Below are positions 34,630 through 50,501 of a stretch of DNA of 64,000 nt, one piece after another. Source of the DNA: Acorus gramineus (Eukaryota > Streptophyta > Magnoliopsida > Acorales > Acoraceae); contig CM060852.1 in NCBI GenBank assembly GCA_030737835.1, positions 3,525,813-3,589,812 on the forward strand, written 5' to 3'. Each line of letters begins with the position of its first letter. The stretch's first letter is position 1. The position numbers and the translations under genes are program-made. The notes beneath the pieces were generated by a model, which did not search any database, was not told where the DNA came from, and worked only from the letters and a program-made list of their open reading frames with translations.

Positions 34630-36335
34630 GGGTTTTGTTAATGAGTGCCCTTAGGGCACTTGTTAATCTACATTTATTACTAATTTTTTTGACAATCTAA
34701 CAAATCTAATTATGATTTGAATTAATAATTTGAAATATTTTTTACAATACCAACAATATCCTTAATAAATTCAGCACTTTTTCTTCTTCTTCCCTCCCAT
34801 ACCTAATTTTTCTTTCCCGTACCCAATTTTTTTTCCTCTTCTCCTACAACAATTTCATCCAAAAATATAAAAATGTACATCTCCTTTCATTTTTATTCTT
34901 ATTCCGTATCTCTTAAGACTGAGATAATTGTTTTAGTGTTGCTTATATGAACATATTTTTTGTGCGGTATATAAGGTAATTTATTTTTATTATTTATTTG
35001 ATTTAATATTTTATTTTAAAATTTTATTTGCACCTCCATTTTATATTAGTTTTTTTTTATCATTTGAATTTATTTTAATATATTAATAATTAATGGTCTT
35101 ACAAGTTTCTGGCTCGGCCGATGCTTCACATCAAATCGATGTAGGCGAATTCGTGATAAAGAAAAAAGCGAGGTGCTCTGTTATTTTATCTATAGAGCGC
35201 ATATGCTAGAATTTAACTTTTATGTCTTCCATTACAGTGGATAAATATTGTAGATTGTGCATTGAAAAACTATTGATTAAAGACATCTAAGTCCCTACAA
35301 ACATGAGAAAACCCATATTAGTCCCTATTAAAATTGGGACAGACGTACAAGTCCCTGAAAACTCAGAAAAACCCAATTATCATCCCTGAGTTAAATTTCC
35401 ATCCAAACTTAACGGAATATTCCTAGAATATTCCATCACATATAATTGTGTTGACATTGAAGTCCTTATAAACAGTCATAAAGACAAATTAATCCCTGCA
35501 AAAGACAAAATTGTCCCTAAAAGACTTTTACATTAAATTGTGTACACATTGCTGTCCCTATAAATAATCATAAAGAAAATTAATCCCCGCAAAAGACAAA
35601 ATTATCCGTGAAAGACTTTTACATTTAATTGAATAGACATTACAGTATTTATAAACAATCGTAAAGACAAATTGATCCCTATAAAAGACGTCTTTACGAT
35701 TATTTATAAGGACTGTAATGTTTATCCAATTAAATGTAAAAATCTTTCAGGGGCAATTTTTATCTTTTGTAGGGATTAATTTGTCTTTATGATTATTTAT
35801 AGGGACTGCAATGTGTACACAATTTAATGTAAAAGTCTTTCAAGGGCAATTTTGTCTTTTGCAGGGACTAATTTGTCTTTATGACTGTTTATAAGGACTT
35901 CAATGTCTATACAATTATATGTGATAGAATATTCTGAGAATATTCCGTTAAATTTGGATGGAAATTTAACTCAGGGATGATAATTGGGTTTTTTTGAGTT
36001 TTCAGGGACTCGTACGTCTGTCCCAATTTTAGTAGGGACTTATATGGGTTTTTCCATGTTTGTAGGGACTTAGATGTCTTTAACCCTAAAAATAAATTAT
36101 AAGAAACACATGTAAAAGAATGTGTATTTAATAAAAAAATTTGGGTATGAGAGGAAAAGTTGGGTACGGGAGAGAAAAAGAAAAAAAAATGGTGAATTTA
36201 TTATGGATATTGTTGGTATTTTAAAAAATATTTAAATTTATTAATTCATATCATTATTAAATTTGTTGGGTTGCCCAAAAAATTAACAATAAATGTAAGT
36301 TAACAAATGCCTTAAGGACACTCGTTAACAAATAA
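34630..36335. mobile_element. Second copy of the GTTAACGA-TIR element, split by a nested palindrome
   Basis: The ends (GGGTTTTGTTAATGAGTGCC left; TTATTTGTTAACGAGTGTCC as reverse complement of the right) and interior align with 31234-32134. It is interrupted at 35277-36083 by the large palindromic element. A (TA)n run lies upstream at 34338-34366. Confidence 0.65.
35277..36083. mobile_element. Nested palindromic (fold-back) element, about 0.8 kb
   Basis: The left arm starts TTAAAGACATCTAAGTCCCT and the right arm is its reverse complement, ending AGGGACTTAGATGTCTTTAA. The arms (about 400 bases each) stay complementary almost to the centre near 35680, so almost the whole element is a hairpin. 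Shared words include GGAATATTC, ATTTGTCTTTATGA and GGGACTGCAATG. The related element at 31234 lacks this block. A short TTAA-like duplication is possible but not certain. Confidence 0.75.
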
Positions 36336-36746
36336 TGTTATTTTTTTGTTCCATTTTTATCCCAACTTAGAATTAATTAACACTAAATAAATATATAATA
36401 TTATTGTTTTTTTTTGTTAAGGATTAAATTGGGAAAGGTAATATATATATACTTTAAAAAAGAATATAAAACACATAACTATCCTAACATTTTCTTTCTA
36501 ATAGTGGATATATATGTCATATAAAAAGATGACGACAAATCAGCTAATAAAAATTGTCTGATCAATCATAAGATTGGTTATCAATACTTATAAAAAAAAA
36601 AAAAAAGATTGGTTATCAACCGAACAGGTTTTGAATTTTTGGACCGGACCTCTTAATCCAAACTGCCACTGGCATGTCTTCCTCGTGCCTCATGGTCCCT
36701 ACTCCCTAACTTACAATATCATGTCCCATTTAAAAAATAAATTTAA

Positions 36747-36875
36747 TGAAAAGGAGACTATTGCTTGCATCAACAGGTCTCGTAATGGAACAAAATATCA
36801 TCACCACCCTAGTGAAAAGGAGACTATTGTTTGCATCAACAGATCTCATAATGGAACAAAATATCATCACCACCC
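36747..36875. repeat. 66-base tandem duplication at the left side of the CCCCACCACCCA element
   Basis: A unit with GAAAAGGAGACTATTGCTTG and GGAACAAAATATCATCACCA occurs at 36747 and again at 36813. Confidence 0.85.
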
Positions 36876-36878
36876 ATA

Positions 36879-37430
36879 TTTCCGTCCCCACCACCCACAA
36901 AATCAAACCCTTAAAATTTTTATAAAAAGAGACTACCTTTAGTGCTTCCCGTCACCCATATCTCTTTGTCACCAACCACAATTATTATTTTTTGGGTCGT
37001 GGGAATAATAGAGGAAAGGAAAAATGTGAGAGAAGGGGGGTGGAAAGGCAAGATTCTAGAGGCTCTATGGGGGATGGGGGGGTTGACATGCGGAGGAGGG
37101 CAGAGCGAAGGAGCCCAGGGAAGGGGATGATGAAGAGAGAGAGGGAGAAAGAGAGAGAGAAAGAGAGAAGGACCGGGTCAGGGAGGGTGGCCTAGTCTCC
37201 TCCGCCGGCCAATGTCCTCTTTCATCTCCTCCTCTTTGCCTCCCTGCCACCTCGTCTGGTCTCCTCTACCCATTATCCCCACCCCCACCCGTCGCCCTCC
37301 CCTACTCCCTCCCACCCTACTCTCTCTTCTTTCTCTCCCTGTTATATCTGGTACCATCCAAAACAAGAATTTGCTTGGTGAAAGGATGAAGATATGAGCA
37401 GTGGACTTTTTGGGTGGTGGGGATGATGAT
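36879..37430. mobile_element. Non-autonomous element with CCCCACCACCCA inverted ends
   Basis: The left region (CCCCACCACCCACAAAATC and ATTTTTTGGGTCGTGGGAAT) and the reverse complement of the right region (CCCCACCACCCAAAAAGTCC, CAAATTCTTGTTTTGG) match in order. The middle is purine-rich (GAGAGAGGGAGAAAGAGAG) and GC-rich, without a gene I recognise. The same right end recurs at 38625-38757. Confidence 0.5.
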
Positions 37431-38077
37431 ATGTTTTAATGAGAATATCTATTTCTATTCACAAGGACCTTCACTCAAACTCTAATTCATTCTAAAAAAA
37501 AAAAACCTAAGCCCCTATTTGGATAGAGAATTAAGTTATCATGAGGTTTATGACTATTCTAATACAAATAAAGATAAAATGATTTTATGTTTGGTTGTGT
37601 TTGAATTATTCTTGTTGAAAAATATAATAATAAAGTTTTTGTTGTTTGAATAAAATGTGAATAAGGTATGCATAAGAATTTATAAAATATGAAAAAAATT
37701 ATGAGAGTTGATTTGACAATTGAATTATAAGAGATGATGACATGCATTTGTTTTAATAGTGGACCCACATATTCTTTTGGGTGCAATAATCTGAAATAAC
37801 TTAATTCCATGAGTTGGCTGGAATCCATATAACATTTTATACTAGGAAATACAAATTCTCATTTATTCTAACATTTCAAACACTCATTTTAATACTATTC
37901 TAACTAATTTTCACTTATTATGATTTTATTATAGAACCAAACGGGAGCTAAATGAATGTAATCTAGTCCCATATCAAGCATAAACAAAAGGAGCAGCTTT
38001 TCATTTCACCCCCTCCCTCTATATATAATATAACTATATAAGGGTATCCACACAAATAAACTCTCCAATTTTAACTT

Positions 38078-38199
38078 CTCCTTTTGTAACCCCTTTGTTT
38101 CATCATTCAAAAAAATGCCAATGTGAAATGCCAAAATCGCAAAACGGCAAAAGACACCCCCTTTAGTGTCCAATGAAAGCTTTCGAGCTCAAACAGAGT
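38078..38199 (+). repeat. Duplicated copy of the TAR gene 5' region
   Basis: CTTTTGTAACCCC, GTTTCATCATTCA, AAAATCGCAAAA, AAAGACACCCC and GAAAGCTTTCGAGCTCAAAC occur in the same order as at about 38995-39080, directly upstream of the TAR gene. A TATA-rich CTATATAAGGG (38034-38044) precedes it. This copy runs directly into the PPR fragment. Confidence 0.75.
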
Positions 38200-38625
38200 T
38201 CCCGCTCACGAGCGCGCTCAGCGTCGCCGCGTCGCGCGCGGACCTCGGCATGGACCGTCGCAGATAACGGTGTCTAACGTGCTCGTCGACATGTACGCTA
38301 AGTGCGGGGAACTGGATTCGGCGAGCTCGTCGCTCTCGCTATGCGAGCAACTCTTACGCGTGCGCGTGGAGGAGGGCGGCGATAGGGTGTTTCGAGGCGA
38401 TGGTCCAGTCGGTTGGGCCGAACGAGGTGAGCTTTTTGTGCATGTAGACACGGCGGGCACGTCGAAGAGGGGTGCGGTGGTTCGGGCAGATGAGGGGGGG
38501 GGGAGTACGAGGTGGAGACGAGGAGGGATCACTACGCGTGCATGGTGGACATGTTGGGGCGGATGGAGGAGGCGATGCGGGGATGATGAGGGAGATGCCG
38601 TCTCCTCCACTCTTGGCCTCATCTG
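38200..38625 (+). pseudogene. PPR-gene fragment (truncated, frame-broken)
   Basis: Plus-strand frames give VSNVLVDMYAKCGELDSASS, then FEAMVQSVGPNEVSFLC and, after frame changes, RRDHYACMVDMLGRMEEAM. These are hallmark motifs of the PLS/E-class pentatricopeptide proteins (VDMYAKCG; HYACMVDxLGR), which edit or process organelle RNA. The frame shifts between blocks, a stop follows EVSFLCM, and no start or full repeat array is present. The piece is far more GC-rich than its surroundings. It lies between the TAR 5' copy and a transposon end. Confidence 0.75.
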
Positions 38626-38770
38626 GCCTCATCTGCCCATTATCCCCACCTCCTACCCGGCGCCCTCTCCTTATTATACCCACCACCCAAAACAAGAATT
38701 TGTGGGTGAAGAGAGATGGGGACCAAGATGTGAGCGGTGGAGTTTTTGGGTGGTGGGGACCATGATATAA
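38625..38770. mobile_element. Solo right end of a CCCCACCACCCA element
   Basis: Matches the right terminal part of the element at 36879-37430 (AAAACAAGAATTTG, GAGTTTTTGGGTGGTGGGG). A matching left end was not found beyond the PPR fragment, so this unit is truncated or chimeric. Confidence 0.5.
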
Positions 38771-39293
38771 TTTATGAGAGGGAAAAATTCATATAACCCC
38801 TGCAATCTTTATAAATCCATGTAACCCTGTAATCACCCCCTCTATATTTTAATGTTTATATGGGTTTCGAAACCGTCAGGTGTCCAAATGCGAAAAAAAA
38901 AAAAAAAAATCTCAAACGCTACCAAACAAAAAATAAAAATAAAAATAAAAATCAACTTTTAAATCGAACCCATCCCCCCTATATATTCCCCCCTTCCCTT
39001 TGTAACCGCCGTTTCATCATTCATAACAAAAATCGCAAAAGACACCCCATGAAATTAAAGCTTTCAAGCTCAAACAGAGCTCAAACAAAAAAATAAACCC
39101 TCACAAAACCCTAGACCCAAATTCAAAATCCAGGCAACTTAACTATAAAAGGTCTCAATCGAAATCCCTCGCATTTGATGGAAGATCACAGATCTTCCAT
39201 TCTATAAATACAAAAGCTTTTAAATCCTCTGATTTTTTTTGTGGTTTTTTTTAGAAACTCAAAAAAAAAAAAAAAAAAAATCTCTGGTTTTAA

Positions 39294-42705
<3,412 letters not shown>

Positions 42706-44796
42706 TTTTTGTTTTGTTGGGGGAGGGATTCATGGTTGGGAGGCAGTCTATTCATCAACCAAATGTTGTTTTTTCGGTCACCTTTTTTTATTTTTATAAT
42801 GTTATATCTTCCTCTCCTTTTAAATTTTTGAATCATTCTGAAAGTTTCTCTCTTATATTAGCCAGCATTTCTATGCCCAGTCAAATGAGAATTAGTTTTC
42901 ATTGAGGTAAACTTTGATGGCTTTCTCTTGATTCAGTTTATTATAAAATTTGATACCAATTTCAAGGGGTTTGAAATAACTTGTTAAAACTTTATTTACT
43001 ACCTCAATTTATAACCTGATAATAAATAATTAAGACAAATGAAGAACCAAATTTAATCATGAGCGAAAAAAAAAATCTCAAATGAATTTAAGTGCGTATC
43101 CTTTTGAACTCCGTATAAGTTTTTCTTTTCTGATGAAAACTAGCTTTTCAGGAAAGGTAAGTAAAATTTAACATAAAAGAATTTCATTTCAATTCATTCC
43201 AAAAACTAACAAGAAATTTCATTTCAATGCAAGAATTTCTTTTAAAAAATTAACATAAAAAATTGCATCTGTGTAGTAATATATTAAAAACCATATCTTC
43301 AAATATACAATATATTGCCCATCTAAAGGTTAAAAAAATGCATAAAAAAAAAAATTTAAATTCAAGTATTTCATACCTCAGGCCATCTTTAGCTTCTTTC
43401 CTGTCTCTCAACAGCCATAAAATCTGAGAAGATTACCATGGTCACCATCTTTACCAATACCAAAGGTGGACCAAAAAAAAAAAAAAAAAAAAGGAAAAAA
43501 AAGTAAAAAAAAAATGCAAGGAATGAAACAAGTATGGACCAAAGGTGGCAATGGAAAATAATCTATGGGAAACTATATATTCACAAAGAAGGGTCTAATG
43601 GATGACAAGATGCATTGATGATGATGATACACATGTATTTCGTTTTTAAGATGTACGTGTACATGTAGCGAGGGACACGTGATTCATTTTCTAGAAGAGT
43701 AAAAAAATATCTAATCATGCCTGAACAAATGTAATAAATAATCTTAAACGCGATTCCAGATGTCTTAACTACCAAAAAAGAAAATAAAGTAAGAGAGCAA
43801 ACCATACTCTATGAAGTGTTAGAACGAATGAAATTATGCTTCCTTAGCTCAATGTATAATTTGCTAACTTTTTTTTCTTTTTTATTGTGTTTTAGTAGTG
43901 GAACTGAACACAAGAATGTAACATGTGACATATTTGTTGGAAATATTTTAAGCTACTAAAACATCAAAAGGAATAGTTTTTGTTGTATAGTAACATCAAT
44001 TAAGCAACCATTTCCATAGCAACATTTTTGATATGCCTATGGATTTCTTCTTTGAAAATGGGCTTCTTATTTCCATACAAATGGGCTTATCTTGTTTTAT
44101 AAAAGAGTGTTGCTACACTCAGTTTTTTTCTCAATTCAAAACACAAATTTATATACCACGTTACCGATTCAATAAAACATATATCTCGTTGGATTCGTTC
44201 AACTCAAAATAAAACGACATGCACTTTTCATCAAAACATATACATCATTAAATGATGTTTATTATTTTTATAAAAATGAAAACACTTAAAATGTGAGTTT
44301 TGATTGGTGAATAGACTGTGTGTATCATTTTCCTTTATAAAAATGTTTTACAGTAAACATTACTTGGTGGGTATGTGTGTGCTATAATAATCATAATAAA
44401 TGACACATTTAATAGAACTTGGAGACATCTCTTCACCAGCATTAGATTTCCAAAATCACATTGAATCAATCTGAAAAAACCAACTTTGAAAACCTTTTCT
44501 CATAAATAAACCCACCCACGGTTCATTATGCCTTTCTCACTCTATTAAAAATTAGCTACCCACAATTCTTACAAAAATGCACATCGAAATATTTCTGGGT
44601 AATCAGTGTTACCCTTACAAATCAATTTATATAACATCACAAAAAAGTAAAGAAAGAACAAAGAACCACAACTCCTGGATACTCTCGCCAATCACACCAA
44701 CGCTGAAACAAAGCTTCATTGACAGGCTCCAAAAGTGGGGATAATAATCTGAAATGCTCGAGGATTTGGAAATCGGCAAGCAATTGAGAGCTAGCG
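42706..44796. other. Convergent intergenic region between TAR and AP-1 mu genes
   Basis: AT-rich, with both 3'UTRs and an A-rich tract near 43471-43515. A MITE copy lies at 44113-44330. No gene seen. Confidence 0.6.
44113..44330. mobile_element. MITE of the ACTCAGT family, copy 3
   Basis: The left end is GCTACACTCAGTTTTTTTC and the reverse complement of the right end is GATACACACAGTCTATTC. Interior words (TATACCACGTTACC, CATATACATCATTAAATGAT, GTTTATTATTTTTATAAAAA) match the copies at 20809 and 30660. About 215 bases. Confidence 0.6.
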
Positions 44797-47700
44797 CTAA
44801 ATGAGTCTTAGTTCGTATTCGCCAGCCATTGTTATGTATCTCACCCATGGAAGAGCCTGATATCCGCTTTTTTCAATGATTTTCAGATATCGGACCTAAG
44901 AAAATAAATAAGAAGGTTGCGGGATAAATTAGCAAAACCTGCTTGGAATTCCACAATGATCATACGAATAAGACTGACAATAACACATAAAAACATTATA
45001 TGGTGAGGTAGCCAAAAGTTGGACAAATATTTCAGTGAGATAATCAGATAACTACTACAAATGCAAGAATTTATGGGAAAAGAGAGTTGATGAGTAAAAT
45101 GAAAACATATGATCTTTCCATGTCACAGGAAGCTGATCACTCTCAAAAGATGTACTCAGATATGTCTGACTTGTAGATATACAATCAATGTAACCTAATG
45201 AGGCTAGGATGAACTCCAAGGGCCTTTAACTCTAAACCATCTGAGTAACAAATTCACAATCTTTTACTAGACTTGGATTCAGAAAAAAATGCATCCTTCA
45301 AAACGTCCTCACTTGAGTTTGGCTTATGCGCATAAGATGAAATCTGATTCAATATAAAGCATGTATGAATTGAACCCACAGAGGAATATATTGTCTTCAC
45401 ATAATTTGGTCGCTCGTTTGCTTTATAGTTGTAGCTTCAAAACAAGATCACTAACAAACTGAAAAAAAATGAGCAGTACTCAGGTCCAGTGAACATAATT
45501 AATTGCAACTTTCTGATCAAACCTTACTATCGCTGATCTCTGATAAAAGGATAACATACAAATTCCCTATCTTAAGGGATATACTTAAGGTGAGAGAAAT
45601 ATAACACAGTAATAAGAAAAAGGTGTGTTAAAAGAAAATTATGCTAATGATGTTGTACTAAAACTCACTAGGAGGAAAAAAAAAACAGAAAAAACAAGAA
45701 AACTCTATGGCTTGGGGCAACAATATCATCAAGGACAATACCTGAATTCCAGATACAGTAAAGTAAGGAATTTCAAACTTCACGCGAATAGGAGCTTTTC
45801 TCTCTGGCGCCGCTTCCTCGTCCGTTATACTGGGAAGACTAAATTCGGCCCTCAACATATATTCCTAAACAACCAATTTTTAGAACCCTGTAAATATCAT
45901 GCCCCAGCTATATAGACTGTAATTCTGAAGCGATGTCAGAACACTTAATTTTAGTGGATGTACATGCAGAACATCAGCAAGCACCGATTGAAAAGAGCAG
46001 AACTTTAGACTCAAATCATACCTTCCCACCAGGAAAAGATTTTATTTTCCAGAGCAGTGCATCATTTTCAGGTGCATAAGTAGCAGATCCCATTGAAGTG
46101 CGGACATTAGGATTGGTAGCATCCACAGGTACAGGCAGTTCAATTTCAACATTTGTCGCAGTGCTGTATAAAGATGCGATTCGTGAGTCAAGCCAATATA
46201 TCTGAATATGAAGTATTCTAAGATCTTGAAATACAACCTAGGGAACTATAATAGGAGCAGAAAGTTTACCTTCGTTCCTTGAACTGACTCCTTGCCTTCA
46301 CCATGATCTCAATACGGCTTCTTGAGTGTTTCTCAACTTGAGCTTCAACCCAGATAAGAGGTTTGACCTGAAAGAACAAATGGATGGGCATATAAAAATT
46401 GATGTAGATTTGAGCATTTTAAAATACATGATGAACAAAAAAATTCAGGAACCAGATGCAATGACACATTAGACAAGGAAAACTTGATAAAAACAGAAGC
46501 TAAACCTGAGTACTAAGTCTGTATGTCATCAAATCAAAAGCTCCATCAGGTGGAATAAAGGATATTGTCCTGTCATTTTCAAACCGTGCCAGACGTACAC
46601 ACCTGGACCAAAAATCAACACAGCACTACAGTTGAACTGAGAATAGAAGTCAAAATTTGGGCACCCAAACAGTACAACTAAATCATGGAGAGTTGGCCGC
46701 ATACTGATGAAATTTAATGTCATCCAAATCAATAGCTTTCCCTTTTGTTGATCTACCCTGGGCTTCCAAAAGAACTCTGTCGTTGAGGCCGAGTTTACAT
46801 TCAGGCATGCCACTGCAAAATAAAAAAGTGCATGTCTTAAATCTTTTTGTCCACTTTTGCAAAGGTGCAATTAAATACTCTTTTATTCAGGCAGAATTGA
46901 TGCACATGCTTTAATTCTATAAAAGAATCAAACACTTAATTTTCCCATATCGAGAATTGAAAGATTTTGTATCCCAATATCATACTTTCAAATCTGGCAA
47001 AAAGCCAAAGCTGTTGGCACACCACATCTTGACAATTTATTTAGTCCACAAGTTCAGTTCATTTTCTGCAACTTGCGTGAAGTTTAGCTTAATCTAGAGC
47101 TACTTCTGCATTAATAGGATTAGGATCTGTGCTCCTTTTACACTTTTATGGGCACAATTTCAGTGCCTTGCTATTTTATTATTAATGCATTAGATTACTG
47201 GGTAAATTCAGCCAACCACGATGGCAAATAAAGTCAGAAAAATGCATACAGTAAGCACGGGAATCAATATGCCTGCTATTTTGACTCCTACACATCCAAA
47301 CAACTGTGCATTGAAAAATCTAAAGAACCATGGAGATTTATGAGTGCCATTTATAGAGGTATTCTGTGCAGCGAACCCAGCACTTGCTTATTTTGTTTAA
47401 GAAAGTAATATGAAATGACTAGAATATTACATGTTGGAATCAAAGTGTAAGAATAATTCACCTCAAATATGTTCTCATTTTCAATGCCCCAACAACATCT
47501 GATCGAATAATTTGCCCATTACTGTTCACAAGGATATTGACACTTTCAACTACATCCAAGAAAACCTGAAGAAACACAAAGACATCTGGTCAAAGATAAC
47601 ATGCTTCAATAATAAAAAAGTAGAAAAAGAATTTTTTTTTTAACAAATACCTCATTTTTCTTGTATCTTATCCCTTCACTTCTCCATGACACCGCATTCG

Positions 47701-48642
47701 TCACAGCCATTGGAGGCCGCTGTGTAACTTCCATCCTGTAAGCATCCGTCTTAATAAACTCACTGAGGATCTTTGCTTCCGTGTATTGAGGGTATCCGAA
47801 GTCCATCATCTCATCAAGTAACTCATACTGTTCAATTGTCAATGCCAAACAACACTTGTTTCAAAACTCAAAAGAGGTATAAATTTCCAGCAACCTACAT
47901 GAAACCAATGCATAAATTAATTTCTCACCACGACGACAAAATTATCCCTTAAAGATTCCTCTTCCAACTCTTCAAAATAATGCTTAAATACCTGCCATTA
48001 GGGACATTTCAACAAACACACTTTCGGAAAATCACAGCCAATCCATTATACTATCACACAACATCAAATTATGATGAAATCCTCACATCAACAACACGAT
48101 GCAGAAATAGGAGAATGCTCGCAGCATTGCAGTTCTGCCTTGACGCCGTCATCAAGAAAACATTGTTGTGCTGTATGAACATATATGTGACTCCATTATC
48201 ATATACCACTGGGTTTTGAGACTCTGGATCGCCCTGTTATAGATCGATTGAATCATAAGAATCCTAATCGAATCTATCAACATTACCCCTTCTTAACAAA
48301 TATAAAAAAACGATATTGAGCTCTCAAAGATTCATATTGACCAAAAAAAAAACACACAAAATTTCCCTCAATTGAGCTGAAATTATGATCGTGAAAAAGC
48401 ATAGATCAAAGATTCACGATTGATGCATCAGGAATTCACGAAAAGAACATCCGAACAGTCCGAATTCGACTCGTAATTTCAAACACAGATCAACCTCTGT
48501 CTCTCTCGCTCACCTCCTTCTCGATGTGCTTGGTGAGGAACCGCTCGGCCTGGATGGCGGTGACGTCGCCGCGGAAGTCCCGCCAGACCAAAACCCTTCC
48601 CTTGATGTCGAGGAGGAAGAGAGCCGACACGGCGCCCGCCAT
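44797..48642 (-). CDS. AP1M2: AP-1 clathrin adaptor complex, mu subunit
   Basis: Eleven exons join to 428 residues, the usual length of plant AP1M: 48642-48514, 48233-48087, 47991-47929, 47827-47651, 47565-47462, 46812-46705, 46602-46506, 46367-46270, 46163-46022, 45864-45742, 44895-44797. The N-terminal longin-like part is MAGAVSALFLLDIKGRVLVW, RDFRGDVTAIQAERF. It is followed by DEMMDFGYPQYTEAKILSEF and then the mu-homology domain: SWRSEGIRYKKNEVFLDVVE, LNDRVLLEAQGRSTKGKAID, FIPPDGAFDLMTYRLSTQV, WKIKSFPGGKEYMLRAEFSL and the C-terminus ALPWVRYITMAGEYELRLI. The subunit reads tyrosine-based sorting signals on cargo at the trans-Golgi/early endosome; Arabidopsis AP1M2 (HAPLESS13) is needed for growth, cytokinesis and male fertility. 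AP1M1 versus AP1M2 cannot be separated from this copy alone. Confidence 0.96.
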
Positions 48643-48730
48643 CCGATCTAGGGTTCCAGGGATCAGATCTGAGACGCCGATGCAGATCCGGGACTTACAA
48701 TCCTATCAGATCATCCAAAGGGAGTGCGTT

Positions 48731-48738
48731 TAGGGTTT
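48731..48738 (-). promoter_or_regulatory. Telo-box in the AP-1 mu leader/promoter
   Basis: TAGGGTTT on the plus strand (AAACCCTA on the coding strand) lies about 90 bases upstream of the ATG, a common place for this motif in plant housekeeping genes. Confidence 0.35.
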
Positions 48739-48871
48739 CTCTCACCATTTCATGCGATGCTCCTCCCAGAAGTACAGCTTTATGAGGACCGCTTTTTATA
48801 ATTGGCCAAAAAAGAATGACAAAATATAGAGCGACGTATGCGATCTGTTTATACTGTCCGAAACGCTCCTG

Positions 48872-49048
48872 ATGGAGACGAAGAGAAAACTTAAAATGCC
48901 GGTGCACGATACGTCTGGTGTTCCGCAAGAACACGGTACTTTGACCTCGTCTGAATCTCGATCTACAATCAAGGCCGCCCATTCAGTGGTCTTTGCACAG
49001 ATGAACGATGATCCCAATAATCCTGCCAGTGAAAAAGAGGCAACATAA
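48872..49048 (+). CDS. Small unrecognised frame, head-to-head with the AP-1 mu gene
   Basis: An ATG frame of 58 codons ends in TAA at 49046-49048. It starts METKRKLKMPVHDTSGVPQE and ends NPASEKEAT. Composition is balanced and hydrophilic, unlike frames in the AT-rich surroundings, and the frame is open upstream of the ATG for about 20 more codons. It could be a gene fragment, a small gene or chance; the opposite strand is also open here. I do not recognise a family. Confidence 0.3.
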   Translation: METKRKLKMPVHDTSGVPQEHGTLTSSESRSTIKAAHSVVFAQMNDDPNNPASEKEAT

Positions 49049-49911
49049 TTAGCAAGGATAGCGTTACCATTTGTTTTGATGAGGAAGTGCACATTTTGAA
49101 GATGAGATAAGGTCTTGGTTGGATCTTACTAGTATATATCAATTCTCAATTCATAAATGATATTTGTCCCATTATATAATAAATATGTAAAATTTTAAAA
49201 TGATTTAGAATATATAGTAGCCGTATTTTGAGATTGAAATGAACTGATGTATGAAATTCTAGACCAAAAAAAAAAATGGATATGCACGTATTTTAAAATG
49301 TCTGTATTCGTTAACCATTGAATTAAATAAAAAAAAACTATAAAAACATATAATCCATTAAGATAAATATATATTTAAAAAAATTAAAATGCATTGACAA
49401 AATGATTTTAATCCATATGGCTATAGCTAACATTCTCATTGGAAAATATTGCCTAATTCAATTACAGCTCTATTTGCAGCATATACACATTTATTTAATT
49501 TTTTAAAATATATATTTCATTAATAAAATACTCATGTCTTATGAAAATTATAATGTATATATTTATATGAATTGAATACGTATATTTTTATATTTTGATA
49601 ATATTAAGACACTACAACCTATTTGGGTAGTGACATATATAAGATATTGTGGGACATATATATAATTATTTTAGTATATATAAAGAATAATTCATTATAT
49701 ATTTGATTGTGTTTTTAATTATTCTTATTAAGAAATGTAATAATAAAATTTTATTCTTTAATTGATAATGAATAAGTTATAGATAAAAAGTGAATAAAGA
49801 TTTATAAAAAGTTAACATTGATGGGATACGTGAGTCAGTGATTTAATAAAGGTGATTTGAACTAGTGGAATAGATTAAATTAAATAACAATATTCTAGGG
49901 GGACTTGAAAT
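49049..49911. other. AT-rich intergenic stretch
   Basis: No gene. A few TATA-rich words (TATATTTCATTAATAAAATA; GAATTGAATACGTATATTTT) resemble intergenic sequence near 34380 and hint at old MITE debris. Confidence 0.4.
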
Positions 49912-50453
49912 TAGGCTTGTCAACGAGTCAGGTCGAGGTGGACCCGGACCCGACCTATTTGATTGTTGGGTTCTTCGGATCAAGTCCATATCGGATCTTG
50001 TGTCGGGTCGGGTCGACCCATTAACAAGTTTAGGCCAGACGAAGAGAGGTTGAAGAACTTTTTTGAGGGCTTACAAATTACAATGGTTTCATTTTTTTTC
50101 TTCTTTTTAATAGATTCTAATGTATTATAAATAGTTCTTCATTATTTTGATTTTTTATTATTTTATGAATAAGCATTTGAAATACAGTTTAGATTATTAT
50201 GCTTTTACGATAAGTTAAAAGGTTGTAAAAATATTTCAAATACTTAAAATTTTAAACGATTATTCAATATTTAGTTATAAATGTTTAATTGAACAATGAG
50301 TATTGTGTTGGATCATAAATATAAAAAAATTAGTATATGGGTTGGATGGATCCAGATCTAATCCATTTTGATTATCAAGTCATTCGAATCGGATATTTAC
50401 ACATCGAATCGTATCCAGATCGGTATGTGATTTGTGACCCGTAGACAGGCATA
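49912..50453. mobile_element. hAT-like non-autonomous element
   Basis: The left end TAGGCTTGTCAACGAGTC and the reverse complement of the right end TATGCCTGTCTACGGGTC match at 14 of 18 positions. Flanks CTTGAAAT (49904-49911) and TTTGAAAT (50454-50461) form an 8-base duplication with one difference. GGACCCGGACCCGACC near the left end relates it to the element in FIP37 intron 3. It is older-looking and AT-rich inside. Confidence 0.65.
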
Positions 50454-50501
50454 TTTGAAATCTCATTACTAACTTATCCCACATATTTTAACATAGGTAT
50501 A

